Shown: positions 28,958 through 39,219 of the stretch, in pieces | Layout of the letters: each line of letters opens with the position of its first letter | Numbering within the stretch: the first letter of the stretch is position 1 | Notes under the pieces: generated by a model | Seen by the model: only the letters and a program-made list of their open reading frames with translations | Told to the model about the DNA's origin: nothing | The model's database searches: none | Program-made: the position numbers and the translations under genes | Assembly: GCF_032716425.1 (NCBI RefSeq) | Contig: NZ_CP090419.1 | Coordinates: 855,001 to 919,000, forward strand | DNA length: 64,000 nucleotides | Direction: 5' to 3' | From: Pseudoalteromonas sp. N1230-9 | Lineage (GTDB): Bacteria > Pseudomonadota > Gammaproteobacteria > Enterobacterales > Alteromonadaceae

Positions 28958-30779
28958 ATGCTTTCATTGCATCGTTAAGTTGCTCAGCAAGCGCGGTTAA
29001 ATCGTGTGCGCTTGCTGAGGCATTTTTTGATGATTTAAGCGTCTCTTCGGCTAAACAGCTTACCCGCTTGGCATCATTTAAAGCATCTTGTGTTGCACTC
29101 GTTTGCTCACCAACTAACTGCGCGATTTGTTCACCATGTTGACTGATTTCATCCATCGTATTTACGGCTGCAACTAAACTTGCTTTTGTTTGGTTAGCGG
29201 ATGCTGCCCCTTGCTCCATTTTTTCGACACTTTGCTGCATTTTCTGCTGTGTTAACTGCAATGCATTTTGTAATGAAGCGATAATATCGTGTATTTCCTT
29301 TGTTTGTAGCTGAGTTCGCCCTGCCAATGTTCTAACCTCATCAGCGACAACAGCGAACCCTCGTCCTTGCTCGCCGGCTCTTGCAGCTTCGATCGCAGCA
29401 TTTAAGGCTAAAAGGTTTGTTTGTTCAGCTATGTCGCTAATTCCTTTGCTTACTTGGCTAATATTTGAGGTGTCTTGCGCTAATGAATCCAGAGCTTTTA
29501 ACCCTTGGTTAAACTCTTGTTGTAATTGTGCGATATGTTGCGCTAACTCCTCGCTATTTTTTGCGCTGTTTTGAACCTGTTTGGCAGCGCTATTGGCGAG
29601 AAAAACGGCGTGCGAGGCAGTTTTTTCAACATGCTCTGCCGATTGGCTCATGTTATCTAGTGAGTCATTAATAGCGCTAATGCTTTGTTGTTGCTCAGTA
29701 ACATCATTGGTCGTTTTATTGCGGCTTTCAAATACGTGCTGAGTGGTACTTCTTACTGAGTGAGTGGTTTTTTGAGCATTATTGATAAGCGCCGTAAACG
29801 ATTTTAGTAAATCATTGAATAGTAAGCTTATTGAGTTAAGCTCATCCTTGCCTTTTAAATCTAATCGCACGCCTAAATTACCTGTTGCAGCCTCTGTTGC
29901 TGCGCGAGAAAACTGCTTTAAAGTATCGACTAATGAGCGGTAAAACCCCATCATCAAATAACTTGCTATAAATAGGCTGATTAAAGCGGCAATGATAACC
30001 ACAAGACGGGTCATACGTTGCTGTTTTAATTGCGCTAATATCATTGCCGATAAAGCCGGTTCACTGTGGGTAATAAAGTGATTAATTTTACTATTAATAT
30101 TTACTTTTAAATTTGCAAGCTGCTGCCGTGTAAGTGCAATTTCATCCGGCTCAAGCAGGTCTTGGTTTAATGCTATAAAAAGTGCATTGATACTGCTTGA
30201 AAGTTGCGTTGCGGGTTCTGTTAGGGTGTTTTTGAGTTCTTCGTTTGCATTTAAAGATGTATTTAAACTCATTAAAAACTGTGACTCTAACTGCGGCAGT
30301 GCTTTAACTTGGTTGGATAACGTAATAAACGTACTCGGCGAAAACTGCCCGTTAGATATCACGGTTTCTGCACTTTGCATGGTTTTATTTAAATGTGTGA
30401 TAAGAGGCGGTAGAGCGGTTACTAATGTGCGATTTAAGTAGCTACTACTGAGCTCATTTACAATAGCAAGTTGTGACTCAATCGAGACTATCTCTAAAAT
30501 ATTGTCGTCACCAGTGGCTGTATTCGCAAAATCTGCTTGTTGGGCAATACTGATATTATCAGCTTGATTTGCAGTGAGTAAATTAGCAAGTAATCGAGGA
30601 TATATTTGAACCCCTTGATTTTGTTTTTGTGATATTTCAATTCCTTTACTTAAAACGCTTAGTAAAAAAAATAAACTTAAACAAAGAGGAAAAATTAAAA
30701 TGCTAAACATTAGCGACATTTTTGCTTTGTAACTTAATTGTCCCATTAACAAAACAGCAGGTTTAATTAGATTATTCAC
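28920..30779 (-). CDS. methyl-accepting chemotaxis protein
   Basis: The 619-residue chemoreceptor has an N-terminal membrane helix (about 20-43) and a roughly 210-residue helical periplasmic sensor domain. A second helix (about 255-277), a HAMP domain and a long cytoplasmic coiled coil follow. The hairpin tip carries the invariant [20 protein letters not shown] and [17 protein letters not shown]. The sensed ligand cannot be told from sequence. No che genes are adjacent. The 3' end overlaps the end of mrcB by 38 bp. The stop codon lies inside mrcB, so the two ends constrain each other. Confidence 0.94.
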   Translation of the reverse strand: MNNLIKPAVLLMGQLSYKAKMSLMFSILIFPLCLSLFFLLSVLSKGIEISQKQNQGVQIYPRLLANLLTANQADNISIAQQADFANTATGDDNILEIVSIESQLAIVNELSSSYLNRTLVTALPPLITHLNKTMQSAETVISNGQFSPSTFITLSNQVKALPQLESQFLMSLNTSLNANEELKNTLTEPATQLSSSINALFIALNQDLLEPDEIALTRQQLANLKVNINSKINHFITHSEPALSAMILAQLKQQRMTRLVVIIAALISLFIASYLMMGFYRSLVDTLKQFSRAATEAATGNLGVRLDLKGKDELNSISLLFNDLLKSFTALINNAQKTTHSVRSTTQHVFESRNKTTNDVTEQQQSISAINDSLDNMSQSAEHVEKTASHAVFLANSAAKQVQNSAKNSEELAQHIAQLQQEFNQGLKALDSLAQDTSNISQVSKGISDIAEQTNLLALNAAIEAARAGEQGRGFAVVADEVRTLAGRTQLQTKEIHDIIASLQNALQLTQQKMQQSVEKMEQGAASANQTKASLVAAVNTMDEISQHGEQIAQLVGEQTSATQDALNDAKRVSCLAEETLKSSKNASASAHDLTALAEQLNDAMKAFSVDNSDEAQTH

Positions 30780-30839
30780 AGATACACCCAGTTAGAAATT
30801 ATATTAGGAGTAGACCTGTGATTGCGTTGTTTTTATTCA

Positions 30840-30866
30840 TAAAAAAAAGCCCTTGCGGGCTTTTTT
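30840..30866 (-). terminator. terminator of hemL
   Basis: The stem AAAAAGCCC / GGGCTTTTTT with a TTGC loop lies 14 bp beyond the hemL stop on the minus strand and is followed by A/T runs on both sides. Confidence 0.88.
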
Positions 30867-30879
30867 GTCTAATTATATT

Positions 30880-32160
30880 TTATAGCTTCGCGAATGCGCG
30901 TTCTGCTGCTGCTATGGTGTCGCTTATTTCTTGCTCTGAATGCTCTGCACATACAAAGCCTGCTTCAAATGCTGAAGGAGCAAGGTAAACACCTTCTTCA
31001 AGCATTAAGTGGAAGAACTTTTTGAAGCGCTCTAAATCACACTCAGTGGCTTGTTGGTAGCTCGTTACTTTTTCTTTGTCAGTAAAGAAGAAGCCGTACA
31101 TACCGCCAGCGTAGTTTGTTGTAAGTGCAATGCCTGCTTTTTTGGCAGCGGCTTCAAAGCCTTCACAAATTGCTTTGCTCTTTGCTTCAAGTTCATCGTG
31201 CAGGCCTTCAGCACTTAAAAGCTCTAAAGATTTTAAGCCAGCAGCCATGGCAATTGGGTTACCTGATAACGTACCCGCTTGATAAACTGGCCCTACTGGG
31301 GCAATGTAATCCATGATTTCTTTCTTACCACCAAATGCACCGACTGGCATACCGCCACCGATCACTTTACCTAGGCAAGTTAGATCTGGTTTGATGTTGT
31401 AGTAAGCTTGCGCGCCGCCTAAAGCAACACGGAAACCAGTCATTACTTCATCAAAAATAAGTACTGATTTGTATTCATCACACACCTCACGCAAACCTTC
31501 TAAGAAGCCAGGTACAGGAGGAATACAGTTCATGTTGCCAGCAACTGGCTCAACGATGATACAAGCGATTTCGTCAGCGTATTTTGCGAAAATTGCTTTT
31601 ACTTCATCAAGATTATTAAACGACACAGTTAAGGTGTGCTTAGCAAAGTCTTCAGGAATACCCGGTGAATTTGGAACACCCATAGTTAGCGCACCTGAGC
31701 CTGCTTTTACTAGTAGTGAGTCAGCATGACCGTGGTAACAGCCTTCAAACTTTAAGATTTTGTCACGACCAGTGAAACCACGTGCTAAGCGAATCGCACT
31801 CATTGTTGCTTCAGTACCTGAGCTTACCATACGTACTTTTTCGATTGATGGTACCAGCTCTTTTACTTTTTCGGCCATTAAGATTTCAGTTTCGGTTGGC
31901 GCACCATAGCTTAAGCCATTTTCAACGGCTTCTAATACCGCTTGTTTAATAGCTGGGTGGTTATGGCCCATGATCATGGGTCCCCATGAACCAACGTAAT
32001 CGATATAACGGTTGCCATCAGCATCAAAGGTAAAAGGACCTTCTGCTTTAGTGATGAATAAAGGAGTACCGCCAACGCCATTGAAGGCACGAACTGGTGA
32101 GTTAACACCGCCTGGGATTGATTCTTGCGCGCGATTAAAAAGGTCTTGGCTAATTGTCAT
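30880..32160 (-). CDS. hemL: glutamate-1-semialdehyde 2,1-aminomutase
   Basis: The 426-residue PLP-dependent aminomutase has [18 protein letters not shown] at the start. [20 protein letters not shown] binds the cofactor phosphate, [11 protein letters not shown] contains the PLP Asp, and the Schiff-base Lys lies in [18 protein letters not shown] near residue 265. It makes 5-aminolevulinate in the C5 pathway of haem synthesis and also supplies corrinoid precursors where that pathway exists. The block hemL, clcA, erpA resembles the E. coli order, with pyrB, hemJ and a GGDEF gene added. Confidence 0.97.
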   Translation of the reverse strand: MTISQDLFNRAQESIPGGVNSPVRAFNGVGGTPLFITKAEGPFTFDADGNRYIDYVGSWGPMIMGHNHPAIKQAVLEAVENGLSYGAPTETEILMAEKVKELVPSIEKVRMVSSGTEATMSAIRLARGFTGRDKILKFEGCYHGHADSLLVKAGSGALTMGVPNSPGIPEDFAKHTLTVSFNNLDEVKAIFAKYADEIACIIVEPVAGNMNCIPPVPGFLEGLREVCDEYKSVLIFDEVMTGFRVALGGAQAYYNIKPDLTCLGKVIGGGMPVGAFGGKKEIMDYIAPVGPVYQAGTLSGNPIAMAAGLKSLELLSAEGLHDELEAKSKAICEGFEAAAKKAGIALTTNYAGGMYGFFFTDKEKVTSYQQATECDLERFKKFFHLMLEEGVYLAPSAFEAGFVCAEHSEQEISDTIAAAERAFAKL

Positions 32161-32231
32161 GAATAGTCCTATTGGGTTGTCACGTTAAATGAGTTGGTTT
32201 GCAAGGGCTCAAAGAGCCCAAACGAAGTAGC

Positions 32232-33248
32232 TTAGCTATTACGTTTACGGCTAAACCAAGGCACGTCGACTTCATATTGCTCAACTTTGTCGGCAACATC
32301 TAAGGTTAGAGCAAACAACGCCATGCGAATTAACACACCGTTTTGAACTTGGCGGAAAATTGCTAGGTTGTCGTTGCTATTTAAATCGTTATCAAGCTCG
32401 TTTGCTTCTAAACGGCTGTCACGAGGCAGTGGGTGCATCAGTACTGAGTTAGGCTTACAGTGTGCATTGTAAATTGCTTGACTGATACGAAAACCACCGC
32501 GGTATTTGTTAGCTTCTTCTTGTGAAGGGAAGCGCTCTTCTTGAATACGGGTTTGATACACAATATCGGCCGCCAAGTTGCCTTCCATTTTATCCACTAC
32601 TTGAATTTTATGACCTGCGTTATCAACAGCATCTAAAATGTAGTCTGGCATTTGTAAGCCATCAGGTGCCACCATAGAGAACTTCACGTCTTTATAATGG
32701 CACAGTAATTTAGATAAAGAGTGCACAGTACGGCCATATTTTAAATCACCCACTAGGGCAATATGCATACCGTCGATACCTTGGTTGAAACGGCCAAGTT
32801 CACGTTCAATCGTTAATAAGTCAAGTAAGGCTTGAGTTGGGTGTTCATTTGCGCCGTCACCACCATTGATGACAGGTACATCACAACCGGTTGCAAACTC
32901 CGCAACTGATCCTGAATCAGGGTGACGCATCGCAACGGCATCAGCATACGCTGAGATAACGCGAGCGGTGTCATATAACGATTCGCCTTTGGCTAAAGCT
33001 GAGCTTTGCATGCCCGTTGTTTCGCGAACTAAACCACCCAGTAAGTTAAATGCCGTACCAAAGCTTACGCGAGTACGTGTACTTGGTTCAAAGAATAGGT
33101 TTGCTAAAATAGCGCCTTCTAATACATTGGTGCGCTTTTGCTTTTTAGCATAAGGCTCCATCTTTTTAGCAACTGCAAAAATACGTTCAATACAATCGCG
33201 GTCAAGCTGATTAACCGACAGAATATTTTCACCTTGGAAACTTAACAT
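32232..33248 (-). CDS. pyrB: aspartate carbamoyltransferase
   Basis: The 338-residue carbamoyltransferase has the carbamoyl-phosphate motif FFEPSTRTRVSFGTAF near residue 57, MRHPDSGSVAEFA, HPTQALLDLLTIERELGR and HPLPRDSRLEANEL. It catalyses the committed step of pyrimidine synthesis. No pyrI regulatory-subunit gene follows. The ATG at 33248 has AGGAA seven bases upstream and gives the length usual in Shewanella-type relatives. A GTG at 33266 is the upstream alternative. The 104-bp leader behind hemJ shows no U-rich attenuator that I can recognise. Confidence 0.93.
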   Translation of the reverse strand: MLSFQGENILSVNQLDRDCIERIFAVAKKMEPYAKKQKRTNVLEGAILANLFFEPSTRTRVSFGTAFNLLGGLVRETTGMQSSALAKGESLYDTARVISAYADAVAMRHPDSGSVAEFATGCDVPVINGGDGANEHPTQALLDLLTIERELGRFNQGIDGMHIALVGDLKYGRTVHSLSKLLCHYKDVKFSMVAPDGLQMPDYILDAVDNAGHKIQVVDKMEGNLAADIVYQTRIQEERFPSQEEANKYRGGFRISQAIYNAHCKPNSVLMHPLPRDSRLEANELDNDLNSNDNLAIFRQVQNGVLIRMALFALTLDVADKVEQYEVDVPWFSRKRNS

Positions 33249-33352
33249 GGGGCTGTTCCTAATCACATTTATTAAGGCGCCGGCTCTCTATATGGGAGGC
33301 CGCATAAATTTGCGCCGTACTATAGCAAATTTTTAGCGTACACAGCAGCAAA

Positions 33353-33799
33353 TTATAAGCTAGGTTTGATAATTGCTAGTGCGACTATTGCTAATAGAAT
33401 AAGTACTGGGACTTCATTAAAAATACGATAAAAACGATCGCTGCGAGTATTACGATCATGTTTAAAGTCAGCCAGTAATTTGAAACAATAGCCATGATAG
33501 ATATAAAGGATAATCACTAACACGAGTTTGTAGTGCAGCCACATACTGTATCTAAACCAATCTCGGCCATATTCAACAATGGTCAGTACGCCAAATACGA
33601 GTGTTAAAACGGCAAACGGCGTCACAAAGAACAGTAAACGGCGCTCCATTACTTTTAGCATTGAGTTGCAGGCTTTTTCTTCACTCATTGCGTGGTATAC
33701 AAACAAGCGAGGAACATAAAAAATCCCCGCAAACCAAGCAATCATAAAAAATACATGAAAAGTTTTGTAAACTAATAGCGCGCTCATTGTTGTGTCCAT
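33353..33799 (-). CDS. hemJ: protoporphyrinogen IX oxidase HemJ (CopD/UPF0093 family)
   Basis: The 148-residue membrane protein has about four transmembrane helices. The HemJ signature KTFHVFFMIAWFAGIFYVPR contains a conserved haem-ligand His, and WLHYKLVLVIILYIYHGY lies in the third helix region. HemJ oxidises protoporphyrinogen IX in many bacteria that lack HemG and HemY, which fits the nearby hemL. It begins nine bp after the clcA stop, so the two are probably co-transcribed. ATG 33799 or the ATG four codons later may be the start. Confidence 0.88.
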   Translation of the reverse strand: MDTTMSALLVYKTFHVFFMIAWFAGIFYVPRLFVYHAMSEEKACNSMLKVMERRLLFFVTPFAVLTLVFGVLTIVEYGRDWFRYSMWLHYKLVLVIILYIYHGYCFKLLADFKHDRNTRSDRFYRIFNEVPVLILLAIVALAIIKPSL

Positions 33800-33808
33800 T
33801 TTTAGTTG

Positions 33809-35491
33809 TTATAGCAAGCTGTTACGTATGGTAAGGATATGCCTGATTTGATCCCAACGCAAAAGCCCCATAATTTGCTGATTATCTAGTAGGTTATAAA
33901 TATATACAGCGCCACTACGTTTATCTTTTAATAGATCAAATGCATCGGCAAGTGTTGCTTGGCTACTTAAACCATTCAAACTGACATACTTTATATTACT
34001 ACTTTGGTCAGACATTAGGCTTAAGTCATACTCTGCAAGGCGATAGCCATTTTCATCATCATGAACAATCAATGGCGTTTGACTATCCAAAGCGTCTAAT
34101 GACTCTTTTATTTGCTCTTTATCATCGCTGTATAGCAGCTTAAATTGCTCATCCATTTCTTCCATTACTCCAACCTTTTGTAGCGCTTCGGTTGCAGGGG
34201 ATATTTGATATTCAAGCCCTTGAAAGTCTAGTTGCTGCATAAAGATAGAACGATTGCCAAAAAATTGCAGAGCAGTAACATACGCAGAAGAAATGACTAA
34301 CATAGCAGGAACAATAATTTCAGGACTAGATGTAAGCTCCATCACCGTTGTTAGTGCTGCAAGAGGGGCGTGCAGGGTGGCTGCTAATAAGCCAGCCATG
34401 CCAAGCATGCTATAGGTACCCGCAATATCAGTTCCAGGGCTTATAAATTGGGCAAAAAATGCCATTAAGGTACCCATTAATACGCCTAAACCAATCACGG
34501 GGCCAATAATACCGCCTGGGATCCCCAGACCAATTGCAAATAATGTGGCAAGTAATTTAGCGATTAAAATTGTTGTTAAAAATTGCACATCATCAGGGGA
34601 TTCAATGGCAATAGTGATAGCACTCATACCAGAGCCCATTGCATGAGGCACCATGTAGGCGATTAGCCCTGCAATTAAGCCTGCAAGTAATAAGCGAGGA
34701 AACATACTTAGCGGTTTAAAAGTGCGAATAATCAACATTAAATTTTGATTAAATGCATAAGCGACTGCACCTAGTGCCATGCCAAAAATAATTAAAAAAG
34801 GATAGTGCCAGCCACTAAGCGGGTTCATAGTGATAAGTGCAAGTTCCGATGCGTCACCAAAGACAAATTGAGTGGCAAGGGCACCTGTAACCGCTGCGAG
34901 CATAATAGGCACAAAAATATGTACTTTGTATTCTCTTAGCACTACTTCCATTACAAAAATAACGGCAGCAAGCGGGGTATTAAACGAGGCGGCAATGCCC
35001 GCAGCAACACCACAGCCGCTGAGTGTGCGCATGGCATTATGGGGTAAATGTAGTTTATCTGCTAATAAGCTTGCACCGGTTGCCCCCATATGAACAGAAG
35101 GGCCTTCTCGGCCAACAGAAAAACCACTGATTAGAGCCAGTGCCCCACCAACAAATTGATTGACTGTGTTATACAGTGGCATATGACCATAATGCTTTTT
35201 TATCCGGTGGATAACGAAAGGAATACCTAAACGGTAATGTTTAAAACCCGTTAGTGCTGCAAATAAAGCGATGACTAAGGCAGCACCAATAGGAAGAAGT
35301 ACACGCTCTAGCGTGTCTAAGGTAGAGAAGTCATCGGGCTTTTCCAAAAAAAGACTTTGAAAAAACATAATTGTGAGGCGGAATAATATAATCAGTACTG
35401 CCGCAATTAATCCTGCGCAAACTCCTAGTAAGCACAATTGCACAGATGTTTTAGGCTTTGCTAGACGACGCCTCAGCGTTTCAAGCCACAT
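33809..35491 (-). CDS. clcA: ClC-family chloride channel/antiporter with CBS-type C-terminus
   Basis: The 560-residue protein has the ClC signature blocks GREGPSVHMGATGASL near residue 125, a GSGMSAI-like block, and GIPGGIIGPVIGLGVLMGTL. About ten or more membrane helices are followed by a cytoplasmic CBS-like regulatory region of about 130 residues (about 430-560). The gating Glu in GREGP is present, so proton-coupled exchange is possible. It sits upstream of hemJ in a likely operon, and its place between hemL and erpA matches E. coli clcA. Confidence 0.88.
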   Translation of the reverse strand: MWLETLRRRLAKPKTSVQLCLLGVCAGLIAAVLIILFRLTIMFFQSLFLEKPDDFSTLDTLERVLLPIGAALVIALFAALTGFKHYRLGIPFVIHRIKKHYGHMPLYNTVNQFVGGALALISGFSVGREGPSVHMGATGASLLADKLHLPHNAMRTLSGCGVAAGIAASFNTPLAAVIFVMEVVLREYKVHIFVPIMLAAVTGALATQFVFGDASELALITMNPLSGWHYPFLIIFGMALGAVAYAFNQNLMLIIRTFKPLSMFPRLLLAGLIAGLIAYMVPHAMGSGMSAITIAIESPDDVQFLTTILIAKLLATLFAIGLGIPGGIIGPVIGLGVLMGTLMAFFAQFISPGTDIAGTYSMLGMAGLLAATLHAPLAALTTVMELTSSPEIIVPAMLVISSAYVTALQFFGNRSIFMQQLDFQGLEYQISPATEALQKVGVMEEMDEQFKLLYSDDKEQIKESLDALDSQTPLIVHDDENGYRLAEYDLSLMSDQSSNIKYVSLNGLSSQATLADAFDLLKDKRSGAVYIYNLLDNQQIMGLLRWDQIRHILTIRNSLL

Positions 35492-35593
35492 GCATTTTTC
35501 CTCACAGCACCTTAGAGCCGCAAGTTTAGCAAATCAAATTCACTAAGTCCTTGTGATTTTGCAAAATTATCTCCTTTAAACGGATGTATAAAG

Positions 35594-37975
35594 TTACGGG
35601 GTATTCATCGTGGTTTTTTTAAGTGAACAATCTCGCTTTTGTTTATACATTTGCTCATCGGCTTTTTTAAGGAGTTCATCGAGAGATTTAGCATCGTCTG
35701 GATAGACTGCATAACCTACACTTGCACCTACTTGTAAATAACCTACTTCACAGGCTATGGGTGTTTCTATAGCATTGATTAGTCTAGTAAGAGCACGATT
35801 TATTTGTTCTTTATTTTCAATATCTGTGATGACTACAACAAACTCATCACCACCGATACGGGCTGTACAATCTGTTTTTCGCGCAGTTTCTTGTAATCGT
35901 TTTGCGATCTCTACAAGTACAAAATCACCTATTAAATGACCATAGGTATCGTTAATAGGTTTAAATTTATCAAGATCAAAGTATAAACAGCCTACTTTTG
36001 TGCCTGTTCGTTCTATACGAGCAAACTCATGCTTTAGGAATTTACTTAATGCACTGCGGTTAGCTAAACCTGTGAGGTGATCAGTTTGAGCTAGTTGTCT
36101 GATCTTTTGCTCAGCTAAAACTCGTTTGGTGATATCAAAATTAACACCAATCATTCGGTTCCCGTAGATTCTACCATCGGCATTTATATAACGAATTTGC
36201 CCACTGGGAAGAACAATCTGAAATTCAGCATGAAATTCCTCATTATTGAGCACTGCTAGTTTAAGTTTATTTGTAACGGCTTCGTATTCATCAGGATGAA
36301 GCGTATTAGCCCATGCGGCATAATTACCATTAAACTGAGATTTAGGGATCTCAAACAGGGTGTGCATCCAGTCATCCCATATCAATTCGTTGGTTTCAAA
36401 ATTCCACTCCCAAATACCTATGTGGGCAGCATCTGCGGCCATTGCCATGCGTTGGTGTAAGTTCTCAAGTTCGGTTTTAGCTTGCTTAAGCTCAGTGACG
36501 TCTTCTGAAACATCGAGCAGATACTGTGCTTTTCCATGGCTATCTTTAATAGAGAGCTTGCGGGTGCGAAGGTAGTGAGTTCGGCCATCAATTGTAATAG
36601 GCTTTTCATCAACTGTGAGAATATCACTACTTGTGAGTACATCGCGATCTGTTTGCGCATAACTTAGTGCGTCTTCATTATTAAAAATGTCAAAATCGTT
36701 GAGGCCTATCAATTGCTCTTTTGTTTTTCCTAATAGTTGCTCGCCAGCCTTATTTACATGACTAAATGTTAAGTGTTTAGCTTCTTTTACAAACAACATG
36801 ATAGGTAGGTTATCGAATATGGTTTGGGTGAATGCTTCTTGGTTGTGGATGTCACTCAAATCTTTAATTGTGGCAACGTACGGGCCCATATCTTTGTTGC
36901 CTATTGAGCTGATTGTCATGGTAATTGGAAATGCGCTTTGGTTCGCTCTAAGCGCATTTAATAATCTGCTTTTACTAAAGCTATTTGATTGCTGGAGCGT
37001 TGTTGATTCGGTGTTTAAGATTAGCTCGAGTTCAGCTGATTTATCTGCGATAAGTGTATAGATGTGCTTACCGATTAACTCATTTGGTTGATAGCCAAAA
37101 ACAGGTAAAACAGCAGGGTTAGCAAATTCGATGATACCTGTGCTATCAAAGCTAATCACAACATCTTGGACTGTATTTAGTACCGCTTTTAGTTTAGCTG
37201 AGAGCAAGCTTCTCGCTCTAAGTTCCACAACACTCAGTACTAAAAGGCTTAACACCAATAGTACAGAAATAACAAGCTGAGCAAGCGTTGAACTATCGTG
37301 ATTTGTAACATAGACAGTTTGCTCAGTTGTATAGACCGACATAGAGATCATACCGATATAATGCATACCGGAAATAGCGCTACCCATAATAACAGCAACG
37401 AGCATATTCATGCGTACTTGATGTGTTTTTTGGGCTTGTCGGAGGTCATTTATTTTTAGAGCAATGCCAGAAAGAATGATTGCTACAAAAATTGATAATG
37501 AAAACAACCTTGGCTCATAAGCCATATGAGCGGGCATCATCATTGCCATCATACCAACAAAGTGCATACTGCCAATCCCAGCTCCCATAAGAACACTTCG
37601 AAAAATAAGTCCTTTTATGTTGCTCAGTGAAGTTGAAAGCACGATATAACTGGCAAACACACTTGGCAGTACTGATACCAAGGTGATTGTGGTGTTGTAC
37701 TCTACGTTTATCGGTAATCTATAAGCAAGCATACCGATAAAATGCATGCCCCAAATACCGATACCCAAAAAACAGGCTGCCATTATCGTCCATACTAAAC
37801 TTTCATTTTTAAGGTGTGAGTTTTTGATTCGAGCAGAAAGTAAAAAAGAAACATAAGAGGCGAAAACGGCAGTAAGAACTGAGGCTATAACAAGCAAAAC
37901 ATCGTACTGTGCAGGGATTATTTGCGCACTATCTAAGTCAGAGTTTATGAAATGAAGCCTTAAATGGTCAATCAC
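35594..37975 (-). CDS. MHYT-PAS-PAS-PAS-GGDEF diguanylate cyclase
   Basis: The 793-residue membrane protein starts with an MHYT sensor of seven helices (about 25-250). Its three repeats of the motif appear as MHFIGMLAY, MHFVGMMAM and MHYIGMISM, thought to bind copper and sense oxygen, CO or NO. Three PAS domains follow (about 260-600), then GGDEF with DHLTGLANRSAL and RIGGDEFVVV. RKTD placed before it fits the RxxD inhibitory site, so feedback by c-di-GMP is likely, unlike the GGEEF protein at 23086. No EAL domain is present. It is transcribed away from erpA. Confidence 0.93.
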   Translation of the reverse strand: MIDHLRLHFINSDLDSAQIIPAQYDVLLVIASVLTAVFASYVSFLLSARIKNSHLKNESLVWTIMAACFLGIGIWGMHFIGMLAYRLPINVEYNTTITLVSVLPSVFASYIVLSTSLSNIKGLIFRSVLMGAGIGSMHFVGMMAMMMPAHMAYEPRLFSLSIFVAIILSGIALKINDLRQAQKTHQVRMNMLVAVIMGSAISGMHYIGMISMSVYTTEQTVYVTNHDSSTLAQLVISVLLVLSLLVLSVVELRARSLLSAKLKAVLNTVQDVVISFDSTGIIEFANPAVLPVFGYQPNELIGKHIYTLIADKSAELELILNTESTTLQQSNSFSKSRLLNALRANQSAFPITMTISSIGNKDMGPYVATIKDLSDIHNQEAFTQTIFDNLPIMLFVKEAKHLTFSHVNKAGEQLLGKTKEQLIGLNDFDIFNNEDALSYAQTDRDVLTSSDILTVDEKPITIDGRTHYLRTRKLSIKDSHGKAQYLLDVSEDVTELKQAKTELENLHQRMAMAADAAHIGIWEWNFETNELIWDDWMHTLFEIPKSQFNGNYAAWANTLHPDEYEAVTNKLKLAVLNNEEFHAEFQIVLPSGQIRYINADGRIYGNRMIGVNFDITKRVLAEQKIRQLAQTDHLTGLANRSALSKFLKHEFARIERTGTKVGCLYFDLDKFKPINDTYGHLIGDFVLVEIAKRLQETARKTDCTARIGGDEFVVVITDIENKEQINRALTRLINAIETPIACEVGYLQVGASVGYAVYPDDAKSLDELLKKADEQMYKQKRDCSLKKTTMNTP

Positions 37976-38091
37976 TATGATGATCCCTCACCGCTTACTT
38001 TAAATAATTAAAAAGTCGTACAAATTAACATTAGTTCAATGCAGATGGCTTAGCCAATGCGTACCTGAAAATACTTTTCAGCCGACAGTCG

Positions 38092-38124
38092 ATACTTGAT
38101 TAAAATACTCGGGTATTAGATAAT
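38092..38124 (+). promoter_or_regulatory. erpA promoter overlapped by an IscR type 1 site
   Basis: The 25-bp sequence at 38092-38116 (ATACTTGATTAAAA, then TACTCGGGTAT) agrees with the IscR type 1 consensus at 23 of 25 positions by my count. It covers a -35 box TTGATT (38096-38101), which pairs with a -10 box GATAAT (38119-38124) at 17-bp spacing. Repression of erpA by [2Fe-2S]-IscR is expected. E. coli erpA is also in the IscR regulon. Confidence 0.8.
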
Positions 38125-38154
38125 TACAGTATTATAGATTTTGAGGGGTTTGGT

Positions 38155-38493
38155 ATGTCTGAAGAGTTGCCAATTAAGTTCAGTGATGCAGCTGCTGTTC
38201 GCGTTAAACAGTTAATTGAAGAAGAAGAAAATCCAGATCTAAAACTACGTGTTTATGTAACAGGTGGTGGGTGTTCGGGTTTCCAATATGGTTTTACTTT
38301 TGATGAAAAAGCCAACCCTGGTGATTTAGAAATTGTAAAGAATGGCGTTACCTTAGTCATTGATCCTATGAGTATTCAGTATTTGGTTGATGGGACGGTC
38401 GACTACACTGAAGGACTTGAAGGGGCACGTTTTTTTGTAAACAACCCCAACGCTACAACAACCTGTGGATGCGGAGCTAGTTTCAGCGTTTAA
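38155..38493 (+). CDS. erpA: iron-sulfur cluster insertion protein
   Basis: The 112-residue A-type Fe-S carrier has the three cluster ligands in [11 protein letters not shown] and the C-terminal [11 protein letters not shown]. It delivers Fe-S clusters to target apoproteins, in E. coli including isoprenoid enzymes and respiratory complexes. NqrF, 12 kb away, is one possible client, though that is inference only. The GAGGGG ribosome site is strong. The gene is monocistronic with an IscR-type promoter and its own terminator. Confidence 0.96.
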   Translation: MSEELPIKFSDAAAVRVKQLIEEEENPDLKLRVYVTGGGCSGFQYGFTFDEKANPGDLEIVKNGVTLVIDPMSIQYLVDGTVDYTEGLEGARFFVNNPNATTTCGCGASFSV

Positions 38494-38504
38494 TTGAATA
38501 TCTG

Positions 38505-38528
38505 AAAAGCCACATGATGTGGCTTTTT
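38505..38528 (+). terminator. terminator of erpA
   Basis: The stem AAAAGCCACAT / ATGTGGCTTTT is followed by further T. The next 200 bp hold only a short hairpin (AGCGTT / AACGCT near 38628-38645) and no convincing gene. Confidence 0.88.
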
Positions 38529-38729
38529 TATTGCCTTAATTTCTACACCATCCTGCCTTTATTCTTAGTGCTGATCTTAGCAATGGCTTTGGTTTTTCGT
38601 TTAGAAAAACTTTTTAAAATGAAAACAGCGTTAGTAGCAACGCTCTCCTTTCGTATATGACGATACAGTGAAGCTTGGCTTCGTTAATAAGTACTATTGG
38701 CAGGGGAGGGCTTATTAATGTTAGCCCTA

Positions 38730-38903
38730 CTAGCTTTGGGTAACCTGAATCATTAATAAGAAAAAGCCTAATACCAGTGCAGAGGCGATTAAAATATACA
38801 TGAATCCTCTTTTCCCTTGTTTAATTGGTATACGATTTTGCTTTAGAAATAGGTACCAGATGACACATAGTACAATTGGCAACAAAAATAATATTCGGAA
38901 CAT
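38730..38903 (-). CDS. small two-helix membrane protein, unknown
   Basis: This is a 57-residue frame on the minus strand. One hydrophobic segment lies at residues 3-20 (ILFLLPIVLCVIWYLFL), followed by a basic loop (KQNRIPIKQGKRG) and a second segment at 35-52 (MYILIASALVLGFFLLMI). The ATG has AAAGG seven bases upstream. The hydrophobic-basic-hydrophobic layout is typical of a real small membrane protein, with the basic loop cytoplasmic. I do not recognise the family. It lies between erpA and the XRE gene. Confidence 0.62.
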   Translation of the reverse strand: MFRILFLLPIVLCVIWYLFLKQNRIPIKQGKRGFMYILIASALVLGFFLLMIQVTQS

Positions 38904-39115
38904 TTTCTAGCCTTTTTCAGTATTTACGTACACTTTAAGCATAAGTATGCAATTTTAAAAGCTATATTTTATATTTAACACGGTTCCAATTGATCAATTT
39001 TTTGGTACAGTTAAATAACTAATTATAGAGCATCTGCTTTAATTTTAGCTTTAAAACTAGACTTGCCAAGCAAAGCAGTCTATACCTGAAACGTGGACAT
39101 TTGTATAATTATTAA

Positions 39116-39178
39116 TTCACAGAAAAAATTATTAGTATATAATGTGTCCAAGAGTGAGACGGGCAAAATTTCACTCTT
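39116..39178 (+). promoter_or_regulatory. promoter and leader hairpin of the XRE gene
   Basis: A TTCACA / TATAAT pair (39116-39121 and 39138-39143, 16-bp spacing) is followed by a leader hairpin AAGAGTGA / TCACTCTT (39150-39178, 13-nt loop). A second TATAAT lies at 39104. GGACA at 39095 and TGTCC at 39145 frame the promoter region and might be operator half-sites. The roughly 200 bp upstream hold nothing else that I can identify. Confidence 0.45.
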
Positions 39179-39219
39179 TAATTAATTAACTCAAATCATC
39201 TAGTAGGAGATGTATTTTT

